From a virus, in the IMG/VR virus record IMGVR_UViG_3300027714_000096, positions 1 through 27,325 of that record: DNA of 27,325 nucleotides. One strand, 5' to 3'. Shown piece after piece: positions 1-6,383 of this stretch. Numbering within the stretch: the first letter of the stretch is position 1; each line of letters starts with the position of its first letter. The notes under the pieces are model-generated. The model was not told the origin of the DNA and ran no database searches. It was given only the letters and a program-made list of their open reading frames with translations. Made by a program: the position numbers and the translations under genes.

Positions 1-878
1 CCCGGAATAGTTACGCCAGAACCACTAACCATCTCGTCAAAGAGGGTGTTGTACTTCTTGCCAATTCCAAGTTCGAGAAGCTCATGCAACACGATACCAA
101 AGATTTCTTGCATACCAGAGGCACGGAAGATTTCTTCACGAATGGTGTAGGGAAGAGCAACAGGACCAGCGCTAAGACTACCTGTAGTATTAACAGGGTT
201 GTAAGCGAAGCCGCGTACATATCCCATAATCTCAGGACTCACGAATAGATCCGTCACGCCCTTGCTGTCCCAATCAGAGGGGGTACCGTTAGCAAAAGAG
301 GTATTAATTCTTTTAGCGCGGGTCATCAAGGTAGATAGATCACCGGGTTTAAACGAGCTATTTGCATCAGCGCCAACAACATGTGTTAAACCGTTCGTGC
401 TGGCCTCAGCCAACGCCTTAAGGATAACGGCCCAAGCATTGCGCTCTTGCTTAACAAGAACTTCTTGCGCCATTCTTTCAACAGCCTTGCTAACCACGTC
501 CAAACGACCACGACGAGCGTAGCGTTTGAGGAAGCTAACTGCACTGTCCAAACGATAAGTGGCAATCTTCATTTCTGAGAGACCGCTTACCTGACTAGTG
601 GGAAGACCACCGGCTACCGCTTGGGACCAAACACTGACGTAATCTACGCCCGCGTCATAAAAGAGGTCCAACGGAATGCTGGGGCTATCATCTTCATCAT
701 ACAGACTATCATGATAAATCATGCCAGCTGTACCAGCTTGAGATAGTACCTTCTGAGCGACGGGTGCGATAAAAGCGGCGAACGCTTCAGCAGCCTGTGC
801 TTGCTCCAGCGGGTTCTTGGAACCCAAAGCTTTGATAAGCTCTACCTGTTCTGGTGTTTCTTTTAATTTTAATTTCAT
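1..878 (-). CDS. Major capsid protein (HK97-fold type), C-terminus cut by window edge
   Basis: This open frame starts at ATG 878 and runs off the left edge after about 292 codons with no stop. An AGGAG ribosome site lies about 12 bases upstream. The N-terminus begins MKLKLKETPEQVELIKALGS and is followed by a hydrophilic, then mixed alpha/beta sequence with EIMGYVRGFAYNPVN near the edge. There is no signal peptide or membrane segment. The call rests mainly on position: it is the last visible gene of a portal, protease/scaffold, small virion protein series, where the major capsid gene normally lies in tailed phages, and on a strong ribosome site. It would form the capsomers of the head. No short motif proves the HK97 fold. 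Another abundant virion protein is the main alternative. Confidence 0.7.
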   Translation of the reverse strand, partial: MKLKLKETPEQVELIKALGSKNPLEQAQAAEAFAAFIAPVAQKVLSQAGTAGMIYHDSLYDEDDSPSIPLDLFYDAGVDYVSVWSQAVAGGLPTSQVSGLSEMKIATYRLDSAVSFLKRYARRGRLDVVSKAVERMAQEVLVKQERNAWAVILKALAEASTNGLTHVVGADANSSFKPGDLSTLMTRAKRINTSFANGTPSDWDSKGVTDLFVSPEIMGYVRGFAYNPVNTTGSLSAGPVALPYTIREEIFRASGMQEIFGIVLHELLELGIGKKYNTLFDEMVSGSGVTIP

Positions 879-906
879 TTTAAAATACTCCTATTTATTT
901 AAAGGT

Positions 907-1482
907 TTACAGTTCGAGCTTGAGCATGATAAGACCATCGCTGGAATTACCACCTAATGCCATACCAACCTTTGTTGATTTTGCAATGTGAGCAGCACTC
1001 GTTGAGAGTTCTCCATCACCAGCAGCATAAACTGCAAGCCCGGGGGTAACAGCATCAGCCTTAAGGGTCGCTCCGCTATAAAGCACAATTCCGCGTGTAA
1101 GGACGGGGCAGGCTTGTCCGCTGATTACCCAGTCATTCTCCGCAGCTTTACGGGGATGATAGAGCAGCTTCTCGCCGTTCTCGTCAGTTTCACGCACATC
1201 ATATAAAAGCATACCAAGTGGGATATCTTTCACGCCAGCTGAGCCTGAACCACAAGCAACAACTTGAGCCTGAGTCCGATATCGTTGGGACACTGTGTTT
1301 CCATACGCATTTCCTGCAGCACCAAACATTTCCACTGGATCGGCTGCACCGGCTTGGAAGCCAGTAGCAGTAGCGATTTTTACCATCAACCCTTTGGTTG
1401 CTGGAACCGCTCCGCTCCACGAAAATAAATTGATCACATCATGCGGATCATAATCATGTAATGGTTTTAATGTAGTAGCCAT
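907..1482 (-). CDS. Probable head decoration or minor capsid protein (191 aa)
   Basis: I do not recognise the family by a motif. The 191-residue protein is rich in Gly, Ala, Val and Thr and has no membrane segment. Its middle and C-terminal parts (about 90-185) read like a beta-rich barrel (PVLTRGIVLYSGATLKADAV, GLIMLKLEL end). It starts at ATG 1482 with AGGAG about 10 bases upstream. It lies between the protease/scaffold and the capsid gene, with 28 bases to the capsid start. This is where many tailed phages encode a capsid-stabilising decoration protein. The role is inferred from position and composition only. Confidence 0.45.
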   Translation of the reverse strand: MATTLKPLHDYDPHDVINLFSWSGAVPATKGLMVKIATATGFQAGAADPVEMFGAAGNAYGNTVSQRYRTQAQVVACGSGSAGVKDIPLGMLLYDVRETDENGEKLLYHPRKAAENDWVISGQACPVLTRGIVLYSGATLKADAVTPGLAVYAAGDGELSTSAAHIAKSTKVGMALGGNSSDGLIMLKLEL

Positions 1483-1506
1483 ATTATTTTACTCCTATTC
1501 TTTTAA

Positions 1507-2157
1507 TTATCTTAATTCAAATTGATCCAAATCGAAAGCACTTTTGTACTTTTCAAAAATGGTAGGTTCAGCAGCTTCCATGACATTGGGAATATCAGCC
1601 TCTTGAGGCTCAGAGTTCTCAATAGCCTCTTCGACTACATCTTTAGCAGAAGCTTCAACCGCCTCTTGCGACTCTTGAGCCGCGGCAGCTTCTTCTTCTG
1701 CTTTTTTCTGTTCCTCCATCGCCTCAACGATCTCGCGGCGCTTAGTTTTCATAAGCACGTTAAGTTTGTCTTGGTATGAAGAAAAGTCTTCGTCACCCAT
1801 GTCTTTAATGTCAGCGGCGATAAGCTCGCGCTCTTCATCCTCAAGGACAAACTCCTCATCCATTAGAGACATGCGTTGTGTAAACTGCTCTTCCGATTCC
1901 TTGGCAGCCTTTTCGGCTTCCAATTTGTGGAGGACAGTTTGTACTCTATCGAGGGACTCACGTACTTCGGCGTGTTCCTTTTCCAAGGCTTCGTGCTTTT
2001 CATTGGCTTGTGTTAGCTCAGAGTCGAATCTCTTCTTTTCTGTGCTAAATTGTTCCGAAGCCGATTTAAGCTGCTCTTGAATAAAGTCACTTACGGCAGA
2101 AGCTTCAAGTACCTTGACGCTTTCTTCGGTAATATCTTCAAGTTTTGTAATTTTCAT
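1507..2157 (-). CDS. Possible nested scaffold protein from an internal start
   Basis: Inside the protease/scaffold gene an in-frame ATG at 2157 (Met279) begins MKITKLEDITEES, right after an Asn/Thr/Lys-rich linker and just before the coiled coil. A GAG triplet lies about 8 bases upstream, a modest ribosome site. Starting here would give a 216-residue scaffold lacking the protease domain, the arrangement known from lambda C/Nu3. What is seen is the start codon, the linker and the domain border. Separate translation is inference. Confidence 0.35.
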   Translation of the reverse strand: MKITKLEDITEESVKVLEASAVSDFIQEQLKSASEQFSTEKKRFDSELTQANEKHEALEKEHAEVRESLDRVQTVLHKLEAEKAAKESEEQFTQRMSLMDEEFVLEDEERELIAADIKDMGDEDFSSYQDKLNVLMKTKRREIVEAMEEQKKAEEEAAAAQESQEAVEASAKDVVEEAIENSEPQEADIPNVMEAAEPTIFEKYKSAFDLDQFELR

Positions 2158-2991
2158 AGCTTTACTCGTATTGTTTTTTACATTATTATTTGGGGTTTGT
2201 GAAATACTTTCTTCACTAGTTTTAACTATTTTTTCTGTTTTTGGTGATTTGGTCTTATGAGTGCAAACCCCTTCGACTTCTGCCGCTGGAGCTTCCGTTA
2301 GACCAATGCCTAGCGGGATGACGTCATTGAACACCTGTCGATAGACCTTTCGGCCATCTTCCAGAGCCCCAGAGCCGCCAAGACCCTGTAAATTCTCACT
2401 TAATTCCTCAATTATCTCAGGGTTCTCGATGATTTGGGCGTCTTCAAGGTTTTTATTATTTCCTATTAGAACTGCAAGCTTGTATTCAGAGAATCCCAGT
2501 TCCCAGCTAGCAGAAATCTTATTGTAATTTTCATCTTCAGGATCGCTTGAATTTTCAATTAATTCTGCAAGATCCGTATTTACCACTTTCCAGATAACTC
2601 CACCCAAGGTGACATTAAATGGTCTTTTTATATCTTTTACCTGATCCTCTGTTAGGGGCTTGTCAGTTCCAAATTCACTAAATCCAGCTGTCAAAATCGT
2701 TCCGATTACACGACTACGATTATGTTCAATATTAATTGGTTTATTAATAAAGTTTTTATAAATTTCTAATGCTGTCCCTGTATTAATTACATCCCCATTT
2801 TTATTAACACGATTAGCCACGAAAGCATTGAAGGCCACAGGCAGTAAATCTACGTTAGATGCAGTATCAATCTCAGGGATAAAATCTCCGATATCCACCA
2901 AGCTAGCCATAGCTAGGTACTTGTCTTTCTCCTCCGAAACTAAAGGTTTGACTATCGAACTAAAACTTGTTTTATATTTAAATTCCTTCAT
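1507..2991 (-). CDS. Prohead maturation protease fused to a scaffold-like coiled coil
   Basis: The first ~250 residues look like a prohead serine protease. They include a catalytic-type His in INIEH (His90), a Ser in the segment KISASWELGFSEY (Ser160 or Ser162), and an ending PLGIGLTEAPA similar to the end of that domain in other phages. Residues ~285-400 are highly charged coiled coil, and the tail is Glu/Ala-rich, as in scaffolding proteins. The scaffold would guide prohead assembly, and the protease would cleave scaffold and capsid before packaging. At 494 aa it is long for a protease alone, consistent with a fusion. An AAAGGAA ribosome site precedes ATG 2991. It lies directly upstream of the decoration-like and capsid genes. 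The exact protease family is not determined. Confidence 0.72.
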   Translation of the reverse strand: MKEFKYKTSFSSIVKPLVSEEKDKYLAMASLVDIGDFIPEIDTASNVDLLPVAFNAFVANRVNKNGDVINTGTALEIYKNFINKPINIEHNRSRVIGTILTAGFSEFGTDKPLTEDQVKDIKRPFNVTLGGVIWKVVNTDLAELIENSSDPEDENYNKISASWELGFSEYKLAVLIGNNKNLEDAQIIENPEIIEELSENLQGLGGSGALEDGRKVYRQVFNDVIPLGIGLTEAPAAEVEGVCTHKTKSPKTEKIVKTSEESISQTPNNNVKNNTSKAMKITKLEDITEESVKVLEASAVSDFIQEQLKSASEQFSTEKKRFDSELTQANEKHEALEKEHAEVRESLDRVQTVLHKLEAEKAAKESEEQFTQRMSLMDEEFVLEDEERELIAADIKDMGDEDFSSYQDKLNVLMKTKRREIVEAMEEQKKAEEEAAAAQESQEAVEASAKDVVEEAIENSEPQEADIPNVMEAAEPTIFEKYKSAFDLDQFELR

Positions 2992-3006
2992 AAAAAATTC
3001 CTTTCA

Positions 3007-3279
3007 CTAAGCAGAGTATGGGGATTTAGCTTCGTAATAAACGATGGACATCGCGGCGTGACCGGGCGTGAAGCTAGAACACATAATCGGTGGGTTTAAG
3101 GTAATAGAGCCGACAGGAGCTTCCAAGACTGCCAGATCACCATCGTCCGCAAAAGTTAAAGTGCTTGCGGCGGAATGAGAATTGGTTACGGCGGTAACTA
3201 GAATCTTATAATCGGTGGCAGCCGAGACTTTAGCAACTCCATTATTTGATATTTTATTGGCGAAATATTGTGCGGGCAT
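3007..3279 (-). CDS. Small virion-like protein of the head cluster (90 aa)
   Basis: I do not recognise the family. It starts MPAQYFANKISNNGVAKVSA and is rich in Ala, Ser, Thr and Val with alternating polar and hydrophobic residues, suggesting a small beta-rich domain. There are no membrane segments. An AAGGAAA ribosome site lies about 10 bases before ATG 3279. The stop is 16 bases before the protease gene. A small head decoration or completion protein is likely from context; a trimeric lambda gpD-like stabiliser is possible but not shown. Confidence 0.5.
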   Translation of the reverse strand: MPAQYFANKISNNGVAKVSAATDYKILVTAVTNSHSAASTLTFADDGDLAVLEAPVGSITLNPPIMCSSFTPGHAAMSIVYYEAKSPYSA

Positions 3280-3295
3280 ATTTTATTTTCCTTTT

Positions 3296-3409
3296 TTATT
3301 TACTCTCTTCTTGGTGACAGGCGCATTCGCAACCGACATCTGTGCCATCACAGCATTCACATACTTGGTTGTTACAATTACATTCTTTATTTTCACATCC
3401 ACATTCCAT
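3296..3409 (-). CDS. Cys-rich metallothionein-like micropeptide (37 aa)
   Basis: The frame begins MECGCENKECNCNNQ and ends with CECACHQEESK and TAA. Ten of the 37 residues are Cys (3, 5, 10, 12, 17, 19, 20, 27, 29, 31), mostly in CxC and CxCC pairs, plus one His at 32. This pattern is typical of metallothioneins and of small metal-binding peptides, which hold several Zn, Cu or Cd ions through thiolate clusters. The rest is acidic or polar, and there is no signal peptide. The gene fits neatly between the 207-aa protein (stop at 3421) and the 90-aa protein (start 3279), in the same direction. Only a weak AGAAAG-type ribosome site is visible. It could be a metal-binding virion component, a metal scavenger, or an untranslated chance frame, although so dense a Cys pattern is unlikely by chance. 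Confidence 0.55.
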   Translation of the reverse strand: MECGCENKECNCNNQVCECCDGTDVGCECACHQEESK

Positions 3410-3420
3410 AATTATTCTTT

Positions 3421-4044
3421 CTACCAGACAAAGCCAAGGGGTTTGTAGTCTTCTAAATACAATTCATCTATGTTTTCAAAATCATAATTTAATCCGTGTT
3501 CTTTTATATCCTCGGAAGCTTGTTCAAAGTCTCCATCTCTAGGGGTTAATGCGCCAGTTAAATCAAACTCCTCTTCTTTAGTTGGCAACTCTTTGGAAAG
3601 AACAATATCCATTTGAAAAGTTGGTGATTTTGCTTTGGGGGTAAGCGAAGCTTTCTCTGCATTAATTTTTGATTTGTTACTTTTTATTTCCAAAAACATA
3701 TTCACTCGAGCCAACGCCCATTGTCCCCTCGTTTTACCTAGGGACTCAGAAGGTGAAAAAGCGTTTGCGCCTCCTCGGTAAACCGTTTTTAATTGGGACA
3801 AGGTGACTTTGTTAGAAGGGTATTTTTTATTGTGCCCTTTGAGTTTGCCCTTTAAGAGAAAAACAACCTTTGAAGAAAAAGCGATAGCTAGGTTGGTTTC
3901 ACGAGTGGTCTCTGAAGGCTCAACCTCGGGAGAGACAGAGACAAAAGTAGCCGACGCATTCTTATCGGCTGTAGACTTTTTTTCAGGTGCTCCAAAGTCT
4001 TCAAAGCCGAAATTCTGATTATTTAAGTTTATATCTTTAGCCAT
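3421..4044 (-). CDS. Hypothetical protein of the head gene cluster (207 aa)
   Basis: The family is not recognised. The first ~60 residues are polar and probably disordered. Residues ~60-130 form a basic core (KLKGHNKKYPSNKVTLSQLK, then RGQWALARVNMFLEIK) that could be a helical, nucleic-acid-facing or assembly domain. The last ~50 residues are strongly acidic and end PLGFVW. There is no membrane segment. It is the first gene after the terminator at 4107-4136 and heads the block running to the capsid gene, so a structural or assembly role is likely. No strong ribosome site is seen at ATG 4044, though AAAAGG lies further upstream. Confidence 0.55.
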   Translation of the reverse strand: MAKDINLNNQNFGFEDFGAPEKKSTADKNASATFVSVSPEVEPSETTRETNLAIAFSSKVVFLLKGKLKGHNKKYPSNKVTLSQLKTVYRGGANAFSPSESLGKTRGQWALARVNMFLEIKSNKSKINAEKASLTPKAKSPTFQMDIVLSKELPTKEEEFDLTGALTPRDGDFEQASEDIKEHGLNYDFENIDELYLEDYKPLGFVW

Positions 4045-4106
4045 TATGGATGCGCCGCCTTTTCAGTACTAAATACACAAAAAGGAAAGGGTTTAGAAAA
4101 AAAGAA

Positions 4107-4136
4107 ACAAAAAAGCTCACATTTTTAATGTGAGCT
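4107..4136 (-). terminator. Rho-independent terminator after the lipoprotein gene
   Basis: On the minus strand a perfect 10-bp stem (AGCTCACATT / AATGTGAGCT, 3-nt loop) is followed directly by TTTTTGTTTC. It lies 33 bases past the stop of the lipoprotein gene and before the head cluster, so it should end the lipoprotein transcript. Confidence 0.85.
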
Positions 4137-4168
4137 GTGATCTTAGTAATTTAGATGTATATATCTAA

Positions 4169-4384
4169 TTATTCTTTATCAACCTTTAGAGTAGGCAGTG
4201 GGACATTAATATCCACGAGCGGTACGGTGACCGTAAGGGCCTCCTTGCTAACCGTAGCCCCTAAAACGGACTTATGGTTAGCTGCTCCTCCGACTGTTAC
4301 TGAGGGTAGTTTCTGTGAAATAGCACAACCCATTGTAAAAGTGGTCATAAGTGCTCCGACTGCAATCAACTTAATAGTTTTCAT
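4169..4384 (-). CDS. Small lipoprotein in its own transcription unit (moron-like)
   Basis: The 71-residue protein starts MKTIKLIAVGALMTTFTMGC: a basic start, a hydrophobic stretch and a lipobox-like TMGC with Cys at 20, so it should be lipidated and membrane anchored. The mature part is short, with Val/Thr/Pro-rich beta-like sequence ending LPTLKVDKE. Unlike its neighbours it has a private sigma-70-like promoter (4420-4448) and a strong terminator (4107-4136). Such a layout is typical of morons, genes expressed independently of the lytic programme. Small phage lipoproteins such as T5 Llp and TP-J34 Ltp block superinfection, so that role is a reasonable guess. It is not shown by sequence identity here. 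Confidence 0.72.
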   Translation of the reverse strand: MKTIKLIAVGALMTTFTMGCAISQKLPSVTVGGAANHKSVLGATVSKEALTVTVPLVDINVPLPTLKVDKE

Positions 4385-4419
4385 AGTTTAAAAAGAGCCA
4401 TACTGTGACTCAGAACAAG

Positions 4420-4448
4420 AGTATAGGACAAATCTGAAAATAAGTCAA
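4420..4448 (-). promoter_or_regulatory. Sigma-70-like promoter of the lipoprotein gene
   Basis: Minus-strand TTGACT (4443-4448), a 17-base spacer and TATACT (4420-4425) match the host housekeeping consensus. The expected start is near 4413, leaving a leader of about 30 bases before ATG 4384. It uses the same two hexamers as three of the four strong promoters of the right-hand early region, suggesting expression early or constantly although it sits among late genes. Confidence 0.82.
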
Positions 4449-4455
4449 ATCTTTT

Positions 4456-4959
4456 TTAGTTAGGTTTTATTAAAAAAATAATCTTCACTAAGGTTGAATC
4501 TCCCCAATAAGTAAGAATGTCAGAATCAACAGGGAAACACACCCAGTGGTAATAAATCGTATTTTTCTTTTTTATCAAAATAATAGATATATCGGTCTCT
4601 TTAAGTTGCTTAAAATTTTTAATCTTTTTAATTTGAAAGCCCCGAGACTCAAAATACCTAATAATTTCACTAGGCATTGTTATTTCCCTAGCTTTATAGG
4701 TAAAAACAGAAAGAAGGCTCCTAGCCCAGTTTCCGTGGTCTAATATCTCCTTACTGATGCTCGAACTAAAAACATTTCCCCCAAGGGCGTCGTGGGCTTT
4801 TCGGATAGCTATGGGGCCGCAACTATAAACATGAAGGGGGTCAAAACCGTTGGCCCTTTTTTCGCGCGCGAACTTACTCTCACTAAGGTTATATAGTGTG
4901 CCGCAGCCAACAGAAAAAAACAAAAGATTAAAAATAAGAATGTTAATTACATTCTTCAC
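4456..4959 (-). CDS. Lipoprotein with C39/papain-like cysteine peptidase signature
   Basis: The N-terminus (MKNVINILIFNLLFFSVGC) is a lipoprotein signal with Cys19 as the lipid site. Residues 45-52 read YSCGPIAI, like the nucleophile segment of C39 and papain-like peptidases (Cys47). A later TIYYHWVCF supplies His138, and LTYWGDST supplies an acidic Asp154. The Cys-His-Asp order and the CGP motif fit a bacteriocin-processing-type peptidase fold in a 167-aa lipoprotein. Its start overlaps the preceding membrane gene by 4 bases (ATGA), so they are probably co-translated. It may act in the periplasm on host envelope proteins or during lysis; the substrate is unknown. The alternative is an inactive fold relative. 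Confidence 0.5.
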   Translation of the reverse strand: MKNVINILIFNLLFFSVGCGTLYNLSESKFAREKRANGFDPLHVYSCGPIAIRKAHDALGGNVFSSSISKEILDHGNWARSLLSVFTYKAREITMPSEIIRYFESRGFQIKKIKNFKQLKETDISIILIKKKNTIYYHWVCFPVDSDILTYWGDSTLVKIIFLIKPN

Positions 4960-5258
4960 TTTGGCATGAGGTCAATATATGATTTTAAAAGCACATACTG
5001 GTAAAGATTCAAGGCAACGCTTATTCCCAATAAAAAAGAAAAAGTCATTGCCCACAAGTTTTCCTTGGAAAAGAATGCACTTAAAAAATCAAGCTTTTTC
5101 TTATCTAGGTTCTCAATGGGATTTACACATGAACTCATCGTCTTTTTTTTGTTTCCTTCCGTATCTTTTATTAACCACCAATCTCCGTTTTTATCTTTAT
5201 AAGCCCACTCTTTTTCTGAACTTATCCACCATTTTGTATTTTTATCTATGATTTTCAC
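4956..5258 (-). CDS. Single-pass membrane protein (100 aa)
   Basis: The family is not recognised. The N-terminal half is Trp- and Lys-rich (TKWWISSEKEWAYKDKNGDW) and reads like a small soluble domain. One membrane helix lies near residues 68-90 (LWAMTFSFLLGISVALNLYQ), and the end is short. It begins immediately after the stop of the 127-aa gene and overlaps the C39-like lipoprotein by 4 bases, so the three genes form a tight set. With the adjoining lipoproteins and holin-like gene, an envelope role such as lysis or exclusion is likely but unproven. Confidence 0.5.
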   Translation of the reverse strand: MKIIDKNTKWWISSEKEWAYKDKNGDWWLIKDTEGNKKKTMSSCVNPIENLDKKKLDFLSAFFSKENLWAMTFSFLLGISVALNLYQYVLLKSYIDLMPK

Positions 5259-5642
5259 TCACGCATCACTCCTTGATGGATTCGGGGTCTCGTATCCGTT
5301 AAGCTTATTAAGCTCATCTACCAGTTGTTGAATAATTGCTCTATATCTAAAAATAATTTCACTAGCTCTTTCTATTAGCTGTTTTTGAGAAGCGTTAACT
5401 ATTTCTGTGTTATAGACTCGTCGCTCTAATCCCTCAGTTTGTTTTTTATGGTATTCTCCTTGTGCAGCCATAGCCGCATCAGTGCTTTCTACTAGTTCTA
5501 CTATTTTTTCAGTATACTGAATATCCCGGAGATTGATAAAAATACCTGTACAAGTTATAGATGTAACTAGAACTCCCGCAAAAAAGCTACTAAAAAACAT
5601 TTTTTTTGCGCCATCTTTTATCTTAAGAAGAAAAGCTTTCAT
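5259..5642 (-). CDS. Membrane-anchored coiled-coil protein, possible i-spanin-like (127 aa)
   Basis: A basic start is followed by one membrane helix around residues 16-38 (FFSSFFAGVLVTSITCTGIF), then about 85 residues of charged helical sequence with heptad-like spacing. This N-in anchor plus coiled-coil layout resembles inner-membrane spanins (Rz type), but no sequence identity supports that. It is the first gene after a terminator (5673-5703) and an AGTGTA...ATATACA element (5646-5663) that ends 3 bases before the ATG. The nearest lipoproteins that could serve as an outer-membrane partner are 4456-4959 and 5762-5983. Confidence 0.45.
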   Translation of the reverse strand: MKAFLLKIKDGAKKMFFSSFFAGVLVTSITCTGIFINLRDIQYTEKIVELVESTDAAMAAQGEYHKKQTEGLERRVYNTEIVNASQKQLIERASEIIFRYRAIIQQLVDELNKLNGYETPNPSRSDA

Positions 5643-5645
5643 AGC

Positions 5646-5663
5646 TGTATATTAAATTACACT
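5646..5663 (-). promoter_or_regulatory. AGTGTAATT...ATATACA element, putative phage late promoter
   Basis: The minus strand carries AGTGTAATTTAATATACA ending 3 bases before ATG 5642, right after a terminator. Nearly the same 18 bases occur in front of the PhoH gene (22394-22411), and related forms lie on both sides of 20201-20272. A phage-sigma promoter giving a very short leader is the favoured reading; a translation signal is an alternative. Confidence 0.45.
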
Positions 5664-5672
5664 TATTTTAAT

Positions 5673-5703
5673 AAAAAAAGAGGAGAAACCTTTCGGTTTC
5701 CCC
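5673..5703 (-). terminator. Rho-independent terminator
   Basis: The minus strand forms a GAAACC / GGTTTC stem extended by further GC pairs with one mismatch, closed by a GAAA tetraloop and followed by CTCTTTTTTT. It lies about 60 bases past the stop of the 73-aa lipoprotein and ends that unit before the next promoter-like element. Confidence 0.78.
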
Positions 5704-5761
5704 CCTTAGTGGGTGATATCGCACTAGTTACATATATAAAGTACCAACGCTTTGTGGGTAA

Positions 5762-5983
5762 TTAGTCTTCTTCTCTTGGTATACCTCCAGCATACCAACC
5801 TTCAGGTAGCTTCACTTTATTTTTAGAAAGAACCCATTCTCCGTTTTTTAGTACGTAAACACGAGCCTCAGAATCAGGGCCAATTCTTACTAGGTCTGAC
5901 TGTGTATCCACGAAAACAACCCTAGTTGAACCACACCCAGCTAAAAAGAGTAAACTACTCAGAAGTATTATCATCTTCTTCAT
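5762..5983 (-). CDS. Small phage lipoprotein (73 aa)
   Basis: MKKMIILLSSLLFLAGC is a textbook lipoprotein signal with lipobox LAGC (Cys17). The mature part contains VVFVDTQSDLVRIGPDSEAR and NKVKLPEGWYAGG, a pattern I have seen in small lipoproteins of other phages near lysis genes, though no function is assigned. Its start overlaps the end of the upstream 62-aa gene by 29 bases in another frame, reminiscent of overlapping Rz/Rz1 spanin pairs. An outer-membrane spanin subunit is possible. It is the last gene before the terminator at 5673-5703. Confidence 0.6.
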   Translation of the reverse strand: MKKMIILLSSLLFLAGCGSTRVVFVDTQSDLVRIGPDSEARVYVLKNGEWVLSKNKVKLPEGWYAGGIPREED

Positions 5984-6143
5984 TTTTCTTTACTTTCTTT
6001 ACTTTCTTTTCTTGTTCTTCTATTCTTTTTCGCCATCTGTCCTTTAGGGACTTGGGCATAGAATCTCCGTCACTTGCCTTTGTATCTTCTTTAACAAGTG
6101 CGGTTAACCAATCTAGCAGAGCCTTAATAAAGGCAACCCACAT
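5955..6143 (-). CDS. Small basic helical protein of the lysis-like cassette (62 aa)
   Basis: The first 17 residues (MWVAFIKALLDWLTALV) form an amphipathic or weakly membrane-seeking helix. The rest is a strongly charged helix (KDRWRKRIEEQEKKVKKVKK) with an acidic end. The stop of the holin-like gene is 3 bases from this start, and its 3' end overlaps the lipoprotein start by 29 bases. This order (holin-like, small helical protein, overlapping lipoprotein) resembles compact lysis cassettes, where it could be an inner-membrane spanin partner. It is short for that role. Confidence 0.5.
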   Translation of the reverse strand: MWVAFIKALLDWLTALVKEDTKASDGDSMPKSLKDRWRKRIEEQEKKVKKVKKNEEDDNTSE

Positions 6144-6146
6144 AAA

Positions 6147-6365
6147 TTAGCTACCTTTCTTGGCAAGACCTCTTGAGATAGTATAACCCAGAGCGGCAGC
6201 AGCAGAGCAGACAAATCCAAAGATTTTATCAGCATTCGATGCACCTTCTGGGTCTACGACTCCCGCTCCCCATGCTAGAGAACACACAGTGACGGTAACC
6301 GTAACCCAAAACTCAGTCGTCTTCCAACCGGGTTTTACTTCATTTGTTTTTTTTGTAGTAGCCAT
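6147..6365 (-). CDS. Holin-like two-helix membrane protein (72 aa)
   Basis: The Lys-rich start is followed by GWKTTEFWVTVTVTVCSLAW (helix ~18-36), a short loop with DPEGASNADK, and a second helix (~47-64, FGFVCSAAAALGYTISRGLA) ending in KKGS. Length, two helices and charged ends fit small phage holins, which make timed holes in the inner membrane. GYTISRGLAKK-like ends are familiar from phage proteins of this type. An AAGGAA ribosome site precedes ATG 6365. It sits just downstream of the tubulin-like gene and starts the cassette of small membrane proteins. No endolysin is seen next to it. Confidence 0.6.
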   Translation of the reverse strand: MATTKKTNEVKPGWKTTEFWVTVTVTVCSLAWGAGVVDPEGASNADKIFGFVCSAAAALGYTISRGLAKKGS

Positions 6366-6383
6366 AGCTTTTTTATTTCCTTA

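Noticed and set aside
262-522. Plus-strand 86-codon frame
   Set aside because: It lies inside the capsid gene on the other strand, has no ribosome site and reads as low-quality sequence.
1522-2080. Plus-strand Ser/Phe/Leu-rich frames
   Set aside because: They are antisense shadows of the Glu/Lys-rich scaffold coiled coil.
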